Shown here: positions 17,984-26,966 of the stretch, piece after piece
How the letters are laid out: every line of letters starts with the position of its first letter
Numbering within the stretch: the stretch's first letter is position 1
Assembly (NCBI RefSeq): GCF_019645835.1
Contig: NZ_CP080998.1
Span: 2,418,001-2,482,000, forward strand
Length of the DNA: 64,000 bases
Source: Mycolicibacterium holsaticum DSM 44478 = JCM 12374
GTDB lineage: Bacteria; Actinomycetota; Actinomycetes; Mycobacteriales; Mycobacteriaceae
Direction of reading: 5' to 3'
Notes under the pieces: model-generated
The model's database searches: none
The model's input: only the letters and a program-made list of their open reading frames with translations
Told to the model about the DNA's origin: nothing
Made by a program: the position numbers and the translations under genes

Positions 17984-18694
17984 TTAACCATTCAGTTCAC
18001 GGCCGAGGTCAAGGGCCGCCTCGTCGATGATGGCGCGCATGGCCGTTTCCGCTGCGGCCTCGTCGCGGGTCCTGATGGCCCGGGCCACCTCGTCGTGCAG
18101 TTCGATGGCGGCCGGGTTGGGGGTGCTGGGCATCATGCCGTGTTGGGTGCGGCCGCTGAGCACCTCGGCGACGACGCCGTTCAATGCGCGGAACATCTCG
18201 TTGCCGCTGGCCTCCAGCAGGGTGCGGTGAAAGAGCTTGTCGGCCAACAGGTATGCCTGGAGATCTCCGGAACGACCGTGTACCACCATGTCGGAGACCG
18301 CCGCGGCCATGGTGCGGCATTGGTCCGGGGTGGCCCGGCGTGCCGCCAGGGCCGCGGCGACGGGTTCGAAGCCCCGCCGCAGCTCCGAAAGTGACACCAG
18401 CTGTTCGGCGCGGTCGCCGGCATCGATACGCCAGCGAATCAGCATGGGGTCAAAGACATTCCAGTTCTCGGCCGGTTGGACCGTGATACCCACCCGGCGC
18501 CGGGATGCGACCATGCCCATCGACTCGAGCACGCGCACGACTTCACGGGCGACGCTGCGCGACAGGCCGTGTTGTGCGCTCACCCCGTCGAGCGTGAGCA
18601 CTTGGCCCGGCGGATATGCACCGGACACGATGGCGGTGCCCAGCGCGGTGAGCAGCTTGGCGTGCAGGGCGCCGACGTTGGGTTCCGACGACAC
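17984..18694 (-). CDS. FadR-subfamily GntR regulator, probable gluconate repressor
   Basis: 236 aa. The N-terminal winged helix (LHAKLLTALGTAIVSGAYPPGQVLTLDG, VAREVVRVLESMGMVASRRRVG) is followed by an all-helical FCD ligand domain with the metal-site type pattern LLADKLFHRTLLEASGN and ELHDEVARAI. It is divergent from gntK-gntP with 123 bases between, so it most likely controls them and responds to gluconate or a phosphorylated derivative. GTG start at 18694. The intergenic region carries repeated ATGACG half-sites (see 18764-18790). Confidence 0.88.
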   Translation of the reverse strand: MSSEPNVGALHAKLLTALGTAIVSGAYPPGQVLTLDGVSAQHGLSRSVAREVVRVLESMGMVASRRRVGITVQPAENWNVFDPMLIRWRIDAGDRAEQLVSLSELRRGFEPVAAALAARRATPDQCRTMAAAVSDMVVHGRSGDLQAYLLADKLFHRTLLEASGNEMFRALNGVVAEVLSGRTQHGMMPSTPNPAAIELHDEVARAIRTRDEAAAETAMRAIIDEAALDLGRELNG

Positions 18695-18763
18695 CGATAC
18701 ATCTTGTCATAGCCGCGTAGCACCGCTTAAAGACATATCTTTCCGTAACAGAATTGAAATCAT

Positions 18764-18790
18764 ATGACGATTGCGTCATGCTGTATGACG
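18764..18790. promoter_or_regulatory. candidate operator of the gluconate regulator
   Basis: Inverted repeat ATGACG-ATTG-CGTCAT at 18764-18779 followed by a third ATGACG half-site at 18785-18790, ending 27 bases before the gntK ATG. The position would let the divergent FadR-type protein block gntK-gntP transcription. Confidence 0.5.
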
Positions 18791-18817
18791 GCAACCACAA
18801 TGGGGTAGGTGCAGCAC

Positions 18818-19306
18818 ATGTCGCCAATCGTCGTGATGGGCGTCTCGGGGTCGGGTAAGTCGACTGTCGGGGCGGCATTGGCGCAGCGACTCCGGGTTCC
18901 GTTCGCCGACGCCGATGATTTTCACCCGCCGGCCAACATCGCGAAGATGACATCGGGCCAGCCGCTCAACGACGAAGACCGCCGTCCCTGGCTGGAAGCG
19001 ATCGGGAAGTGGCTGGCCGAGCGGGGTGAGCACGGCGGTGTGATGAGTTGCTCTGCGCTCAAACGCATGTACCGCGACCGGTTGCGCCGCCATTGTCCCG
19101 ACGTGGAATTCGTCCATCTCAGCGGCACACCCGAGGTGATCGGCAGGCGCCAGGCCAGCCGCCCCGGGCACTTCATGCCCGCCTCGCTGCTCAATTCCCA
19201 GTTCGCCACCCTCGAGCCGCTTGAACCGGACGAGAAGGGTGTCACCATCGATGTCGATCAGAGCATCGATGCCATCGTCGAAAGCTACGTCGCCGCAACC
19301 GAATAG
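18818..19306 (+). CDS. gntK: gluconokinase
   Basis: 162 aa, typical GntK size. Phosphorylates D-gluconate to 6-phosphogluconate for the pentose phosphate pathway. P-loop GVSGSGKST near the N-terminus, the substrate loop DADDFHPPANIAKMTSGQPLNDEDR, and CSALKRMYRD. ATG at 18818 is preferred to GTG 18809 because GGGGTAGG lies at 18802-18809. Followed 14 bases later by the permease gene. Confidence 0.95.
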   Translation: MSPIVVMGVSGSGKSTVGAALAQRLRVPFADADDFHPPANIAKMTSGQPLNDEDRRPWLEAIGKWLAERGEHGGVMSCSALKRMYRDRLRRHCPDVEFVHLSGTPEVIGRRQASRPGHFMPASLLNSQFATLEPLEPDEKGVTIDVDQSIDAIVESYVAATE

Positions 19307-19320
19307 GTCTGGGAGGTCTC

Positions 19321-20718
19321 GTGCAGGCAATCGAACCGGCTTACGGCGCCGGCACACTGATGCTGATCGCCGCGGCAGCGGTGGCCGTTCTGCTGTTCTT
19401 GATCATGAAGGTCAACCTGCATCCGTTCGTGGCGCTCGTGTTGGTGAGCGTGCTGACGGCGATCGCCGCAGGCATCCCGGTGGGTGACATTCCCGACGCG
19501 CTGGCCTTCGGCTTCGCCGACACCATCGGCGCGGTCGCGCTCCTGGTCGGTTTCGGCATCATGCTCGGGCGCCTGCTCGAGATCACCGGTGGCGCCCAGG
19601 TCCTCGCCGACACGCTCATCGGCCGCTTCGGTGAAAAGCGCGCACCGCTGGCGCTCGGCGTTGCGGCGCTGCTCTTCGGCTTTCCGATCTTCTTCGACGC
19701 CGGCCTGGTCGTGTTCCTGCCGATCATCATGACGGTGGCGCGGCGCTTCGGCGGTTCGCTGCTGCTGTACGCGCTGCCGGCCGCCGGCGCATTCGCCGCG
19801 ATGCATGCCCTGGTCCCGCCGCACCCCGGACCGGTGGCAGCGGCCGAGGCGCTCGACGCCGACATCGGGCTCACGTTGCTCGTCGGTGTGCCCATCGCGG
19901 TCGTGTCGTGGTACGTGGGTGTGATGCTCGTGTCGCGGGTGCTCGGGCGCCGGGTGTTCGTCGACGTTCCCGAGGCGCTGTTCGGTGAGCTGAACGGCGG
20001 ACGCGACGCGGACACCGAGGGGACCACCGGGACGGCTCCAGCGTTTCTGACCGTGCTCGCCCTGCTGCTGCTGCCGATGGTGCTGATCTCGTTCAACACC
20101 GTGCTCAACACGCTCATCGCTGCTCGGGTGATCGGCGAAGACGCCACCTGGGCGCGATATCTCATGCTGCTCGGCAACACCACCGTGGCGCTGCTGATAA
20201 CCGTCGTCGTGGCGATCCTCGTGCTGGGGTTGCGCGAGCATGCGATGGCCGACATCACCACGATCCTGGACAAGGCGCTCGGCCCGATCTGCTCGATCAT
20301 CCTGATCACCGGTGCGGGCGGCATGTTCGGCGGGGTGCTGGAGCTCAGCGGTATCGGCGAAGCGCTCAGCGGGTCACTTTCGGACCTCGGAATGTCGCTG
20401 ATCGTGCAGGCTTTCATCATCGCCACGTTGCTGCGCGTCGCGCAGGGCTCAGCCACCGTCGCGCTGACGACGACGGCCGGTCTGCTCAGCGCGGGGGCCG
20501 CCCAGGCCGACCTGAGCAGCCTTCAACTCACGCTGATGGTGATCGCGATCGCGGCGGGCGCCACCGTGCTCTCCCACGTCAACGACTCAGGTTTCTGGCT
20601 GGTCAGCCGGTTCTTCGGGATGGACGTCAAGACGACGCTGAAGACGTGGACGGTGATGGAGACGGCGCTGGGCCTCAGCGCGTTCGTCCTGGCCCTGGCC
20701 CTCTGGATGGTGGCGTGA
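19321..20718 (+). CDS. gntP: gluconate:H+ symporter, GntP family
   Basis: 465 aa with about 12 hydrophobic segments over the whole length. GntP family blocks include PHPGPVAAAEALDADIGLTLL, GFPIFFDAGLVVFLPI, RVAQGSATVALTTTAGLL and LSHVNDSGFWLVSRFFGM. Imports gluconate (or a related aldonate) for the kinase encoded just upstream. GTG start behind GGGAGGT at 19311-19317. Converges with the DoxX gene seven bases after its stop. Confidence 0.95.
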   Translation: MQAIEPAYGAGTLMLIAAAAVAVLLFLIMKVNLHPFVALVLVSVLTAIAAGIPVGDIPDALAFGFADTIGAVALLVGFGIMLGRLLEITGGAQVLADTLIGRFGEKRAPLALGVAALLFGFPIFFDAGLVVFLPIIMTVARRFGGSLLLYALPAAGAFAAMHALVPPHPGPVAAAEALDADIGLTLLVGVPIAVVSWYVGVMLVSRVLGRRVFVDVPEALFGELNGGRDADTEGTTGTAPAFLTVLALLLLPMVLISFNTVLNTLIAARVIGEDATWARYLMLLGNTTVALLITVVVAILVLGLREHAMADITTILDKALGPICSIILITGAGGMFGGVLELSGIGEALSGSLSDLGMSLIVQAFIIATLLRVAQGSATVALTTTAGLLSAGAAQADLSSLQLTLMVIAIAAGATVLSHVNDSGFWLVSRFFGMDVKTTLKTWTVMETALGLSAFVLALALWMVA

Positions 20719-20725
20719 TCAGCGC

Positions 20726-21541
20726 TCAGCGCCGGCGGCGTTGTTTGACCTGAGTGCGCGCGGTCTCGGCCAACTCCGGAGCACGTTTACGCGCGGTCTC
20801 GGCCAGCTCGGGTCCCCGCTCACGGGCCACCTCCGCCAGTTCGGTCCCGCGCTCACGGGCCACCTCGGCCAGTTCGGCGCCGCGCTTGCGGGCCACCTCG
20901 GCCCATTCCGGGCCCCGTTCGCGGGCCACCTCGGCCAGTTCGGTCCCGCGCTCACGGGCGACCTGGGCGAGTTCGCGACCCCGCTCCGCGCCGACCTGAA
21001 GGCCGTGGCCGACCTTCTCGGCCAGCGCGCTGTCGGCGAGCACCCCGCCGGTTGCGGCGCCGGCCGGCAGCGCGGCCCCGACGACTTCGGTGACCTTGTG
21101 GGCGGCCCGGCGGCCCCGCCATCCCAGCGACGGTTTGCCTTCGGTGTCGACGGCCGCGATGATCAGCCCGCCGATCAGGCTGATGTCGGTGACAAAGGCG
21201 CGTCGCTCGTCGGTCTTGCGCTGCGGATCGGTCTCTTGCCAGAAGGCATGTCCGCCAAGGCTGCCCGGCACCACGCTGAGCGCCAGCACCGACGACGCCA
21301 GCCTGGGCAGCTTGCCCGTGGCCAGCAGCAGGCCGCCGCCGATCTGCACGGCGGCGTTGACGCGCGCGACCGTTTCGGCGTCGGAGGGCACGTTCGTGCC
21401 GACCGGGTCTGGCAGCTTGCTCAGCCCCTCGAGGGTCGGACGGGTGGCGTCGGCCGCCGGTTTGGGGCTGCGGAGGGCGTCGACACCGCGGGCGATGAAC
21501 ACCGCTGAGAGCATGGGGCGCGCGATTCGTCGGATCAACAT
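20726..21541 (-). CDS. DoxX family membrane protein with 11-residue repeat tail
   Basis: 271 aa. The first half is a DoxX-type four-helix membrane domain (ARPMLSAVFIARGVDALRSP, VNAAVQIGGGLLLATGKLPRLASSVLAL, TDISLIGGLIIAAVDTEGKPS). From about residue 186 to 262 the protein is seven consecutive 11-residue units of the form ERGxELAEVAR, charged and alanine-rich, ending in a basic VKQRRRR. Mycobacterial DoxX proteins act with thiol/superoxide defence complexes; the repeated tail is an unusual addition. ATG at 21541 starts the conserved MLIRRIARP; TTG 21574 would add 11 residues. Confidence 0.85.
   Translation of the reverse strand: MLIRRIARPMLSAVFIARGVDALRSPKPAADATRPTLEGLSKLPDPVGTNVPSDAETVARVNAAVQIGGGLLLATGKLPRLASSVLALSVVPGSLGGHAFWQETDPQRKTDERRAFVTDISLIGGLIIAAVDTEGKPSLGWRGRRAAHKVTEVVGAALPAGAATGGVLADSALAEKVGHGLQVGAERGRELAQVARERGTELAEVARERGPEWAEVARKRGAELAEVARERGTELAEVARERGPELAETARKRAPELAETARTQVKQRRRR
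20756..20986 (-). repeat. seven tandem 33-bp units encoding a hendecad
   Basis: The DNA follows the protein periodicity: GCCGAGGTGGCCCG-type blocks recur every 33 bases on the minus strand. Consensus peptide ERG(T/P/A)ELAEVAR; the outer units are more diverged (ERGRELAQVAR, KRAPELAETAR), as expected of expansion from the middle. Confidence 0.85.
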
Positions 21542-21578
21542 GAACCGGGTGTTCCCCGGGTCGCGCTTCGACAAACGC

Positions 21579-22085
21579 TCAGTATGGGTCGCCTGGTGAA
21601 TTGCGGCCCCGTAGCGGTATCGCGTACCAGAACACGCCCAGGGTCGCCAGCGTGCAGGCGCCTGCGGTCCAGGCGTACGCCCGGCCCATCACGGCGTCGA
21701 AGATGATCGTCGCCACGCCGGTGAGCGCGAGACCCAGCAGCAGGGTGCCCACCACGGCGTACCTGTGTGAGGTGGTCACCAGCGTCCTGAGCCTGCGGCG
21801 GCGGAACAACAACCGGTGCATGATCACCGGCGCGACGAACAACACGGTCGCACCGATCGAACAGCCGACCGTGCCCAGGTAGACCCCGCGCATCACCGCG
21901 TCGAGTTTGCCGAACTCGTCGGAGAACGGCAGGATCAGCAGAAATCCCGTCAACAGTTGGACCCCGGTTTGGGCAACCCGTAGTTCCTGTAACAGACCCG
22001 CCCAATTACGGTCCAGCCGTTGAGCTTCCGTCTCGCTGCGGTTGTGATCCCACGGCTCGGGGGTCCCTGGCTGCTCGACGTCCAC
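21579..22085 (-). CDS. DUF6328-type four-helix membrane protein
   Basis: About 168 aa. A polar N-terminus ([32 protein letters not shown]) precedes four hydrophobic helices: [60 protein letters not shown] and [18 protein letters not shown]. The TxxQRLxRNxxxLLQELRVxQTGVQ signature is that of the DUF6328 family; function unknown. The GTG at 22085 ([12 protein letters not shown]) avoids running into the xylB control region; an upstream GTG at 22121 is possible. It directly precedes the DoxX gene on the same strand. Confidence 0.8.
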   Translation of the reverse strand: MDVEQPGTPEPWDHNRSETEAQRLDRNWAGLLQELRVAQTGVQLLTGFLLILPFSDEFGKLDAVMRGVYLGTVGCSIGATVLFVAPVIMHRLLFRRRRLRTLVTTSHRYAVVGTLLLGLALTGVATIIFDAVMGRAYAWTAGACTLATLGVFWYAIPLRGRNSPGDPY

Positions 22086-22139
22086 GCCGCTGATTCTCGC
22101 AGCACGGCGCACGCGGTGCACGGTGATAGGTTCGCAGGC

Positions 22140-23534
22140 GTGGATCTCGTTGCCGGAATCGACTCATCCACCCAGTCGTGCAAGGTGGTGATCTGCCGGG
22201 CCGACACCGGCGAGATCGTCAGATCGGCGTCCTCGCCGCATCCGGCGGGTACGGAGGTGGACCCGCGGCTGTGGTGGACCGCATTGCAATCCGCCATTGA
22301 CGAGGCGGGCGGAATCGACGACGTCGCGGCGCTGTCGGTCGGCGCCCAGCAGCACGGCATGGTGTGTCTGGACGACTCTGGACGTACTATTCGAAATGCG
22401 TTGCTGTGGAACGATACTCGATCCGACACCGCGGCCGACGAACTGGTGCGCGAGCTGGGTGGCGCCCAGCAGTGGGCCCAGCGCGTCGGCGTGGTGCCGG
22501 TCGCGGCGATCACCGCGTCCAAACTGCGGTGGCTGGCCGATCACGAACCCGCGCACGCCGACGCGACCGCGGCGGTGTGCCTACCGCACGACTGGCTGAC
22601 GTGGCGGTTGAGCGGGTCCAGCGACATCGCGTCGCTGCGCACCGACCGCAGCGACGCCAGCGGAACGGGCTACTACTCCGCCGAGCGCGACGCCTACCAG
22701 CCCGACCTGCTCGAGTTGGCGATGCGCGGTCGCCGCCCGATGGTGCCGACGGTGCTGGGTCCGCGCGACGTGGCCGGGCATCTCGGGTCCGGGGCGGTGC
22801 TCGGGCCGGGAGCGGGGGACAACGCCGCGGCGGCGCTGGGGTTGGGGGCCGGGCTGGGCGACGGCATCGTGTCGCTCGGCACCTCGGGGGTGGTCAGCGC
22901 GGTCAGCGCCGCCGCCCCGCATGACCCCGAAGGCCTGGTCGCCGGATTCGCCGACGCGACGGGACGACAACTTCCGCTGGTGTGCACGCTGAACGGCGCA
23001 CCGGTGTTGGCGGCGGTCGCACGCATGCTCAACGTGGACTTCGCGGAACTGGACAGGCTGGCGTTGTCGGCGCCCGCGGGTGCGCAGGGATTGACGCTGG
23101 TGCCCTACCTCGAAGGTGAGCGGTCGCCGAACCTTCCCGGCGCCGCAGGCGCACTGCACGGCGTGACCACACGGAACCTGCTGGCCGCCAACGTCGCCCG
23201 CGCCGCCGTCGAGGGTGTGCTCGCCTCGATGGCGTACTGCATCGAGAAGATCTGCGCGCAGGGCGTCGACGTCGCACGTCTCATCCTGGTCGGCGGCGCA
23301 ATGCGCTCGGAGGCCGTGCGCCGGATCGCGCCGGCGGTCTGGGGCGCGCCCGTCGACGTGCCGGCACCCGCCGAGTACGTCGCGCTCGGCGCGGCCAGGC
23401 AGGCGGCGTGGACTCTGACACAACAGGATTCACCACCGGTATGGTCGTTCGGCGTGACCACGCCCTATACCGCCGAACCGACTCCGCAGGTGTTGGACCA
23501 GTACCGTGCGGCGCAGCCGCTGACGCTGCGGTGA
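22140..23534 (+). CDS. xylB: FGGY-family carbohydrate kinase, probable xylulokinase
   Basis: 464 aa. ATP-dependent sugar kinase; the xylulokinase-type signature [13 protein letters not shown] near residue 70 and LLWNDTRSD are present, with the FGGY nucleotide blocks [26 protein letters not shown] and [18 protein letters not shown]. Would phosphorylate D-xylulose or a related ketose or polyol. GTG at 22140 gives the canonical [15 protein letters not shown] opening. The stop overlaps the GTG of the MBL gene (GTGA), so the two are translated together. Confidence 0.92.
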   Translation: MDLVAGIDSSTQSCKVVICRADTGEIVRSASSPHPAGTEVDPRLWWTALQSAIDEAGGIDDVAALSVGAQQHGMVCLDDSGRTIRNALLWNDTRSDTAADELVRELGGAQQWAQRVGVVPVAAITASKLRWLADHEPAHADATAAVCLPHDWLTWRLSGSSDIASLRTDRSDASGTGYYSAERDAYQPDLLELAMRGRRPMVPTVLGPRDVAGHLGSGAVLGPGAGDNAAAALGLGAGLGDGIVSLGTSGVVSAVSAAAPHDPEGLVAGFADATGRQLPLVCTLNGAPVLAAVARMLNVDFAELDRLALSAPAGAQGLTLVPYLEGERSPNLPGAAGALHGVTTRNLLAANVARAAVEGVLASMAYCIEKICAQGVDVARLILVGGAMRSEAVRRIAPAVWGAPVDVPAPAEYVALGAARQAAWTLTQQDSPPVWSFGVTTPYTAEPTPQVLDQYRAAQPLTLR

Positions 23535-24226
23535 ACTACTCCTGGGAGCGTCTGGAGGACGCCGTATTCCGCTGCCGCCTACCGTTTCTCGACGTCACCA
23601 TCGGGCTGGTGGCAGGCAGCGCGGGCACTCTGCTGATTGACACCGGCACCACCCTCACCGAAGCCGGCGCCATCGCCGCCGACGTCGAGGCGATGGGGCA
23701 CCGCGATGTCAGCCATATCCTGCTGACCCACAATCACTTTGACCATATCCTCGGGTCGGCGGCATTTCCCGACGCGGAGATCTACTGTGCACCGCAGGTC
23801 GCGGCGACGATGTCTGAGCGTCGTGACCATCTCCGCGACGACGCCGCCAAACACGGCGCCGACCTCGCCGAGGTGGACCGCGCGATCGCCGCCCTGCCCG
23901 AGCCGCAGCGTTCGGTCACCGCCGCGGTCGTCGACCTCGGTGACATCGCCGTGACGGTCGGTCACCTGGGTCCCGGTCACACCGACCACGACCTGATTGC
24001 GATCGTGTCCGGACCGGAGGTCACCGTGGTGTTCTGCGGCGACCTCGTCGAGGAATCCGGGGACCCGTGCGTCGGCGAGGACTCCGATCTGGCGGCATGG
24101 CCCGCCACGCTCGACCGGCTCCTCGAGGCCGGCGGCAGCGACGCGCGCTACGTACCCGGTCACGGAGCCGTCGTCGACGCGGAGTTCGTCCGTCGGCAGC
24201 GGCGATGGCTCGTCGGACGCGTGTGA
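23531..24226 (+). CDS. metallo-beta-lactamase-fold hydrolase
   Basis: 231 aa single-domain MBL protein. Metal site: [10 protein letters not shown] (HxHxDH at residues 67-72), [11 protein letters not shown] (histidine after the central insert), the bridging aspartate in [12 protein letters not shown] and a final [10 protein letters not shown] histidine; all ligands are present. Closest in layout to glyoxalase-II-like or lactonase-like proteins. Coupled to the FGGY kinase by a 4-base overlap, which hints at a sugar-derived ester, lactone or phosphate substrate; that is inference. Confidence 0.9.
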   Translation: MNYSWERLEDAVFRCRLPFLDVTIGLVAGSAGTLLIDTGTTLTEAGAIAADVEAMGHRDVSHILLTHNHFDHILGSAAFPDAEIYCAPQVAATMSERRDHLRDDAAKHGADLAEVDRAIAALPEPQRSVTAAVVDLGDIAVTVGHLGPGHTDHDLIAIVSGPEVTVVFCGDLVEESGDPCVGEDSDLAAWPATLDRLLEAGGSDARYVPGHGAVVDAEFVRRQRRWLVGRV

Positions 24227-24251
24227 CGTAGTCGGACAGCGGGCCCACGAC

Positions 24252-24353
24252 ATGCTGTACTCCGACTTGGACGCCGACCAGCAGCGCATCTACGACGACC
24301 TGGTCGCCGCCGGTGTGCTGCCCGATCGGACGGTGCACCGTGCTACCGATTGA
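24252..24353 (+). CDS. possible 33-aa protein
   Basis: ATG-initiated ORF 25 bases after the MBL gene, product MLYSDLDADQQRIYDDLVAAG then VLPDRTVHRATD. The composition (acidic amphipathic helix followed by a Pro-containing tail) is protein-like and codon third positions are GC-rich, but no clear ribosome site is present and no family is recognised. It could also be the surviving end of a longer gene. Confidence 0.35.
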   Translation: MLYSDLDADQQRIYDDLVAAGVLPDRTVHRATD

Positions 24354-24546
24354 TCCCACCGCCGACCGGGCCCGTGGACACACACGGCCGCGGTGCCGCG
24401 GGCCACGTCGCCTGACGAGCCGCATTACCTTCGCCCTGTGGGACGTGGCCGCCCGGGACGCCAAGGGGCGCGTCGCGGTCACCGCCACCGGTATTTGAGG
24501 CAGACGTCCCATGCGCCGTGCCGCAGCCGCGGCCGAGCATGCGGGT
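24354..24546. other. intergenic stretch with a possible coding remnant
   Basis: No complete gene is supported. The plus-strand frame ending at 24498 reads LTSRITFALWDVAARDAKG then RVAVTATGI, which looks like the last strands of a thioesterase or MaoC-type domain without its beginning; too short to assign. Confidence 0.3.
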
Positions 24547-25293
24547 ATGACGAAGACACCTACCCCCTCGGAGGCGGCCGCGGCCGTCCTGCGCAACGCC
24601 ACGCTGCCCGCGGGCGATGACGAACGGTTCGTCGGCTACGGAGTGATGGGGCTGCCGTTTCGGACCGGCCACTACCTGGCGCTGCGGGACTTTCCGGCGA
24701 CGTCGTTCTCACCGGCGTACCGGTCGGTGTGGCACCGCGATCCGGCCGGGGTGTGGTCGTTCTACGCCACGACGCCCGGTCAGCAGAGTTGCGCGCGCTA
24801 CTTCAGCTCCGCGACGACGCAGGACGCGATCGAGTGCGACATCGACGTCGCATGGCGCACGCCGTGGTCGCTGATGGTGCGGATCGCCGGGTTGCTCGAC
24901 TGGGCCGTCGAGCTGAAGGCGACGCGCGCCACCCGGCTGATGAGCAGTATCGGACGCCGGCTGCCCGCCTCGGCGTGGACGAACCGGTCGGCCCTTCAGA
25001 TGATCGGGCGCGCGGCCGGGCCCATGCTGCGCGCCGGGCAGGTCCGGCTGTCGGGTGCTGCCCCCAACGGTCAGCGGTTCATGATCGCGCCGACGCAGTT
25101 GTGGGCGGTGGCCGGGTCGCGCGCGTCGTGGCGCGGGAAGGACCTGGGGCCGGTGGGACCCCTTGACCGACAGGTCCGGCTCGCCGATTTCCGTCCCCCG
25201 CAGCGCGGGATATTCGTCGTCGGCTCCGGGCATTTCGAGTCGTACGATCCGGCTCGACACCGGGCTGCGGAGAAGACGATCTCGATCCGGTGA
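24547..25293 (+). CDS. conserved protein of unknown function (248 aa)
   Basis: I do not recognise a characterised family. Soluble, about 248 aa from ATG 24547. Notable blocks: GYGVMGLPFRTGHYLALRDFPATSF, SVWHRDPAGVWSFYATTPGQQSCARYFSS, and AWRTPWSLMVRIAGLLDWAVELKATRATRLMSSIGRRLP; overall mixed beta/alpha with several surface-type WHRDPxGxWxFY strands reminiscent of heme- or lipid-binding beta barrels. The TGA overlaps the GTG of the HD-GYP/LuxR gene, implying cotranslation and perhaps a sensory partnership. An in-frame ATG at 24511 is less likely because it lies in the low-complexity RRAAAAAEHAG lead. Confidence 0.7.
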   Translation: MTKTPTPSEAAAAVLRNATLPAGDDERFVGYGVMGLPFRTGHYLALRDFPATSFSPAYRSVWHRDPAGVWSFYATTPGQQSCARYFSSATTQDAIECDIDVAWRTPWSLMVRIAGLLDWAVELKATRATRLMSSIGRRLPASAWTNRSALQMIGRAAGPMLRAGQVRLSGAAPNGQRFMIAPTQLWAVAGSRASWRGKDLGPVGPLDRQVRLADFRPPQRGIFVVGSGHFESYDPARHRAAEKTISIR

Positions 25294-26909
25294 CCGGAGC
25301 CGACCGAAAAGCGCACAATCAGCCCATGGCATTGCACCGGCCGGGACCTGAGACGGCCGAATTGCCGCGTCGCGCGGAGCTATTGGCCGCGCTGTCGGTG
25401 GCGATCGACCTCGGCCTCGGGCAACCCGCCGAACACATGTTGCGATCGGCCCTGATCGCCACCCGGCTCGCCGACCGGCTGGGGCTGAGCGCCGAGCAAC
25501 GCAACTGCACCTACTACACGACCCTGATCATGTGGATCGGATGCCATGCCGACTCACACGAATACGCCAGGTGGTTCGGCGACGACATCGCAGTGCGCCG
25601 CGACTCCTACCTGCTCGACTGGTCGGGGCTGCCGTACCTGTGGTTCCTGATGAGCAACGTCGGCCGCGGGGAGCCGCTGACGCACCGGCTGAGCGTCATG
25701 GCCACGCTTTTCGCCAACGCCAAAGGCCACCTGTCCCGGCTGATCCACTCACACTGCACATCGGCGGCACTGCTTGCCGATCGGATCGGCCTGGGGCCAG
25801 ATGTGCAGGCGGCCCTGGCTTTCGCGTTCGAGCGCTACGACGGGGGAGGGTTACCGACGGGCGCACACGGCGACACGATCCCGGTGCAGATGCGCGTCGC
25901 CCAGCTTGCCGACATGGCAGAGGTGCACCACCGGATCGGCGGTGTGGAAGGGGCGGTGGCGATGGCCCGCCGCAGGCGTGGCGGTCAGTTCGACCCCCAA
26001 CTCGTCGACACGTTCGTCACCAACGCCGAGGAGGTGCTGGCCGGTCCGGCGGCCGGCGACGTGTGGGCCGCGGCGCTGCGCGAGGCACCCGAACGCAACC
26101 AGCGCTTGGACGAACGCGCGCTGGATGCCATACTCGTCGCCCTTGGCGATTTCGTCGACCTGAAATGTCCTTTCACGCTGGGCCATTCACGGAAGGTGGG
26201 GCAGCTCGCCGCCGACGCGGCAACGGTGGCCGGGCTGGACGCCGAAACCGTCGCGCTGACGCGGCGGGCGGGTCACATCCACGACCTAGGCCGCATCGGG
26301 GTGTCGAACCAGGTGTGGTCCAAACCGGGACCGCTGTCCGCGGCCGAGTTCGAGCGGGTACGGCTGCACCCGTATCTCACGGTAAGGATCCTGCACCAGG
26401 TGCGCGGTCTGGAGCGGGTGGCGCAACTGGCGGGCAACCACCACGAATGCGTGAACGGCACCGGTTATCCACGCGGTCTGGCCGGGGCCGCGCTCAGCCG
26501 CGCCGACCGCATCCTGGCCGCCGCGGTGAGCTACCAATCCGGTTGTGAGCCACGCCCTTACCGACAACCCCTTTCCGCGCCGTCCGCAGCGCGCAGGCTT
26601 GACGAGCGGGTGCGCGCCGGGGAACTCGACGCGACGGCGGTGGAAGCGGTGCTGCACGCCGCCGGCCAGCGCGCGCAGCGCGCCGTCCACCGTCCCGGCG
26701 GGCTGACCGTGCGGGAGGTCGAAGTGCTGTGCCTGGTCGCGCGCGGCGCCTCCAACAAGGAGATCGCCGCCGCGCTGGTGATCAGCGAGAAGACGGCGCG
26801 CAACCATGTCGAGCGCACCTACGCCAAGATCGGGGTGTCCAACCGCATCGGCGCCAGCATGTATGCCTTGCAGCAAGGGCTGATCGAGGCCGAAGCTCAA
26901 GGCAGTTGA
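25290..26909 (+). CDS. double HD-GYP-like protein with C-terminal LuxR DNA-binding domain
   Basis: 539 aa. Residues about 30-215 look like a degenerate HD-GYP half (LSRLIHSHCTSAALLADRIGL, FERYDGGGLPTG). Residues about 285-445 form a better HD-GYP domain: HSRKVGQLAADAA, RRAGHIHDLGRIGVSNQVW (HD pair) and NHHECVNGTGYPRGL (GYP). Residues about 470-539 are a GerE/LuxR helix-turn-helix (LTVREVEVLCLVARGASNKEIAAALVISEKTARNHVERTYAKIGVSNR region). HD-GYP domains hydrolyse cyclic dinucleotides; combined with a LuxR domain this suggests a transcription factor controlled by a nucleotide or small ligand. GTG 25290 overlaps the upstream stop; ATG 25326 is an alternative start. Confidence 0.88.
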   Translation: MTGADRKAHNQPMALHRPGPETAELPRRAELLAALSVAIDLGLGQPAEHMLRSALIATRLADRLGLSAEQRNCTYYTTLIMWIGCHADSHEYARWFGDDIAVRRDSYLLDWSGLPYLWFLMSNVGRGEPLTHRLSVMATLFANAKGHLSRLIHSHCTSAALLADRIGLGPDVQAALAFAFERYDGGGLPTGAHGDTIPVQMRVAQLADMAEVHHRIGGVEGAVAMARRRRGGQFDPQLVDTFVTNAEEVLAGPAAGDVWAAALREAPERNQRLDERALDAILVALGDFVDLKCPFTLGHSRKVGQLAADAATVAGLDAETVALTRRAGHIHDLGRIGVSNQVWSKPGPLSAAEFERVRLHPYLTVRILHQVRGLERVAQLAGNHHECVNGTGYPRGLAGAALSRADRILAAAVSYQSGCEPRPYRQPLSAPSAARRLDERVRAGELDATAVEAVLHAAGQRAQRAVHRPGGLTVREVEVLCLVARGASNKEIAAALVISEKTARNHVERTYAKIGVSNRIGASMYALQQGLIEAEAQGS

Positions 26910-26931
26910 GGCAGTTGAGGCAGTTGCCTCA
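26901..26931 (+). repeat. three 9-bp repeats ending in an inverted repeat
   Basis: GGCAGTTGA at 26901-26909 and 26910-26918, then GGCAGTTGC at 26919-26927. The first copy contains the HD-GYP/LuxR stop codon. The last copies create TGAGGCA-GT-TGCCTCA (26916-26931), a hairpin that could end transcription before the methyltransferase gene. Confidence 0.6.
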
Positions 26932-26966
26932 GGTGTTCACGCACCGCGTTGAACCACCATCACGGT

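Noticed and set aside
20756..20986. 33-bp repeats as a mycobacterial interspersed (MIRU-type) element
   Set aside because: The repeat is in frame inside a coding sequence and matches the 11-residue protein period.
26901..26931. Repeat as start of a CRISPR-like array
   Set aside because: Units are 9 bp and directly adjacent, with no spacers; simple slippage repeat.
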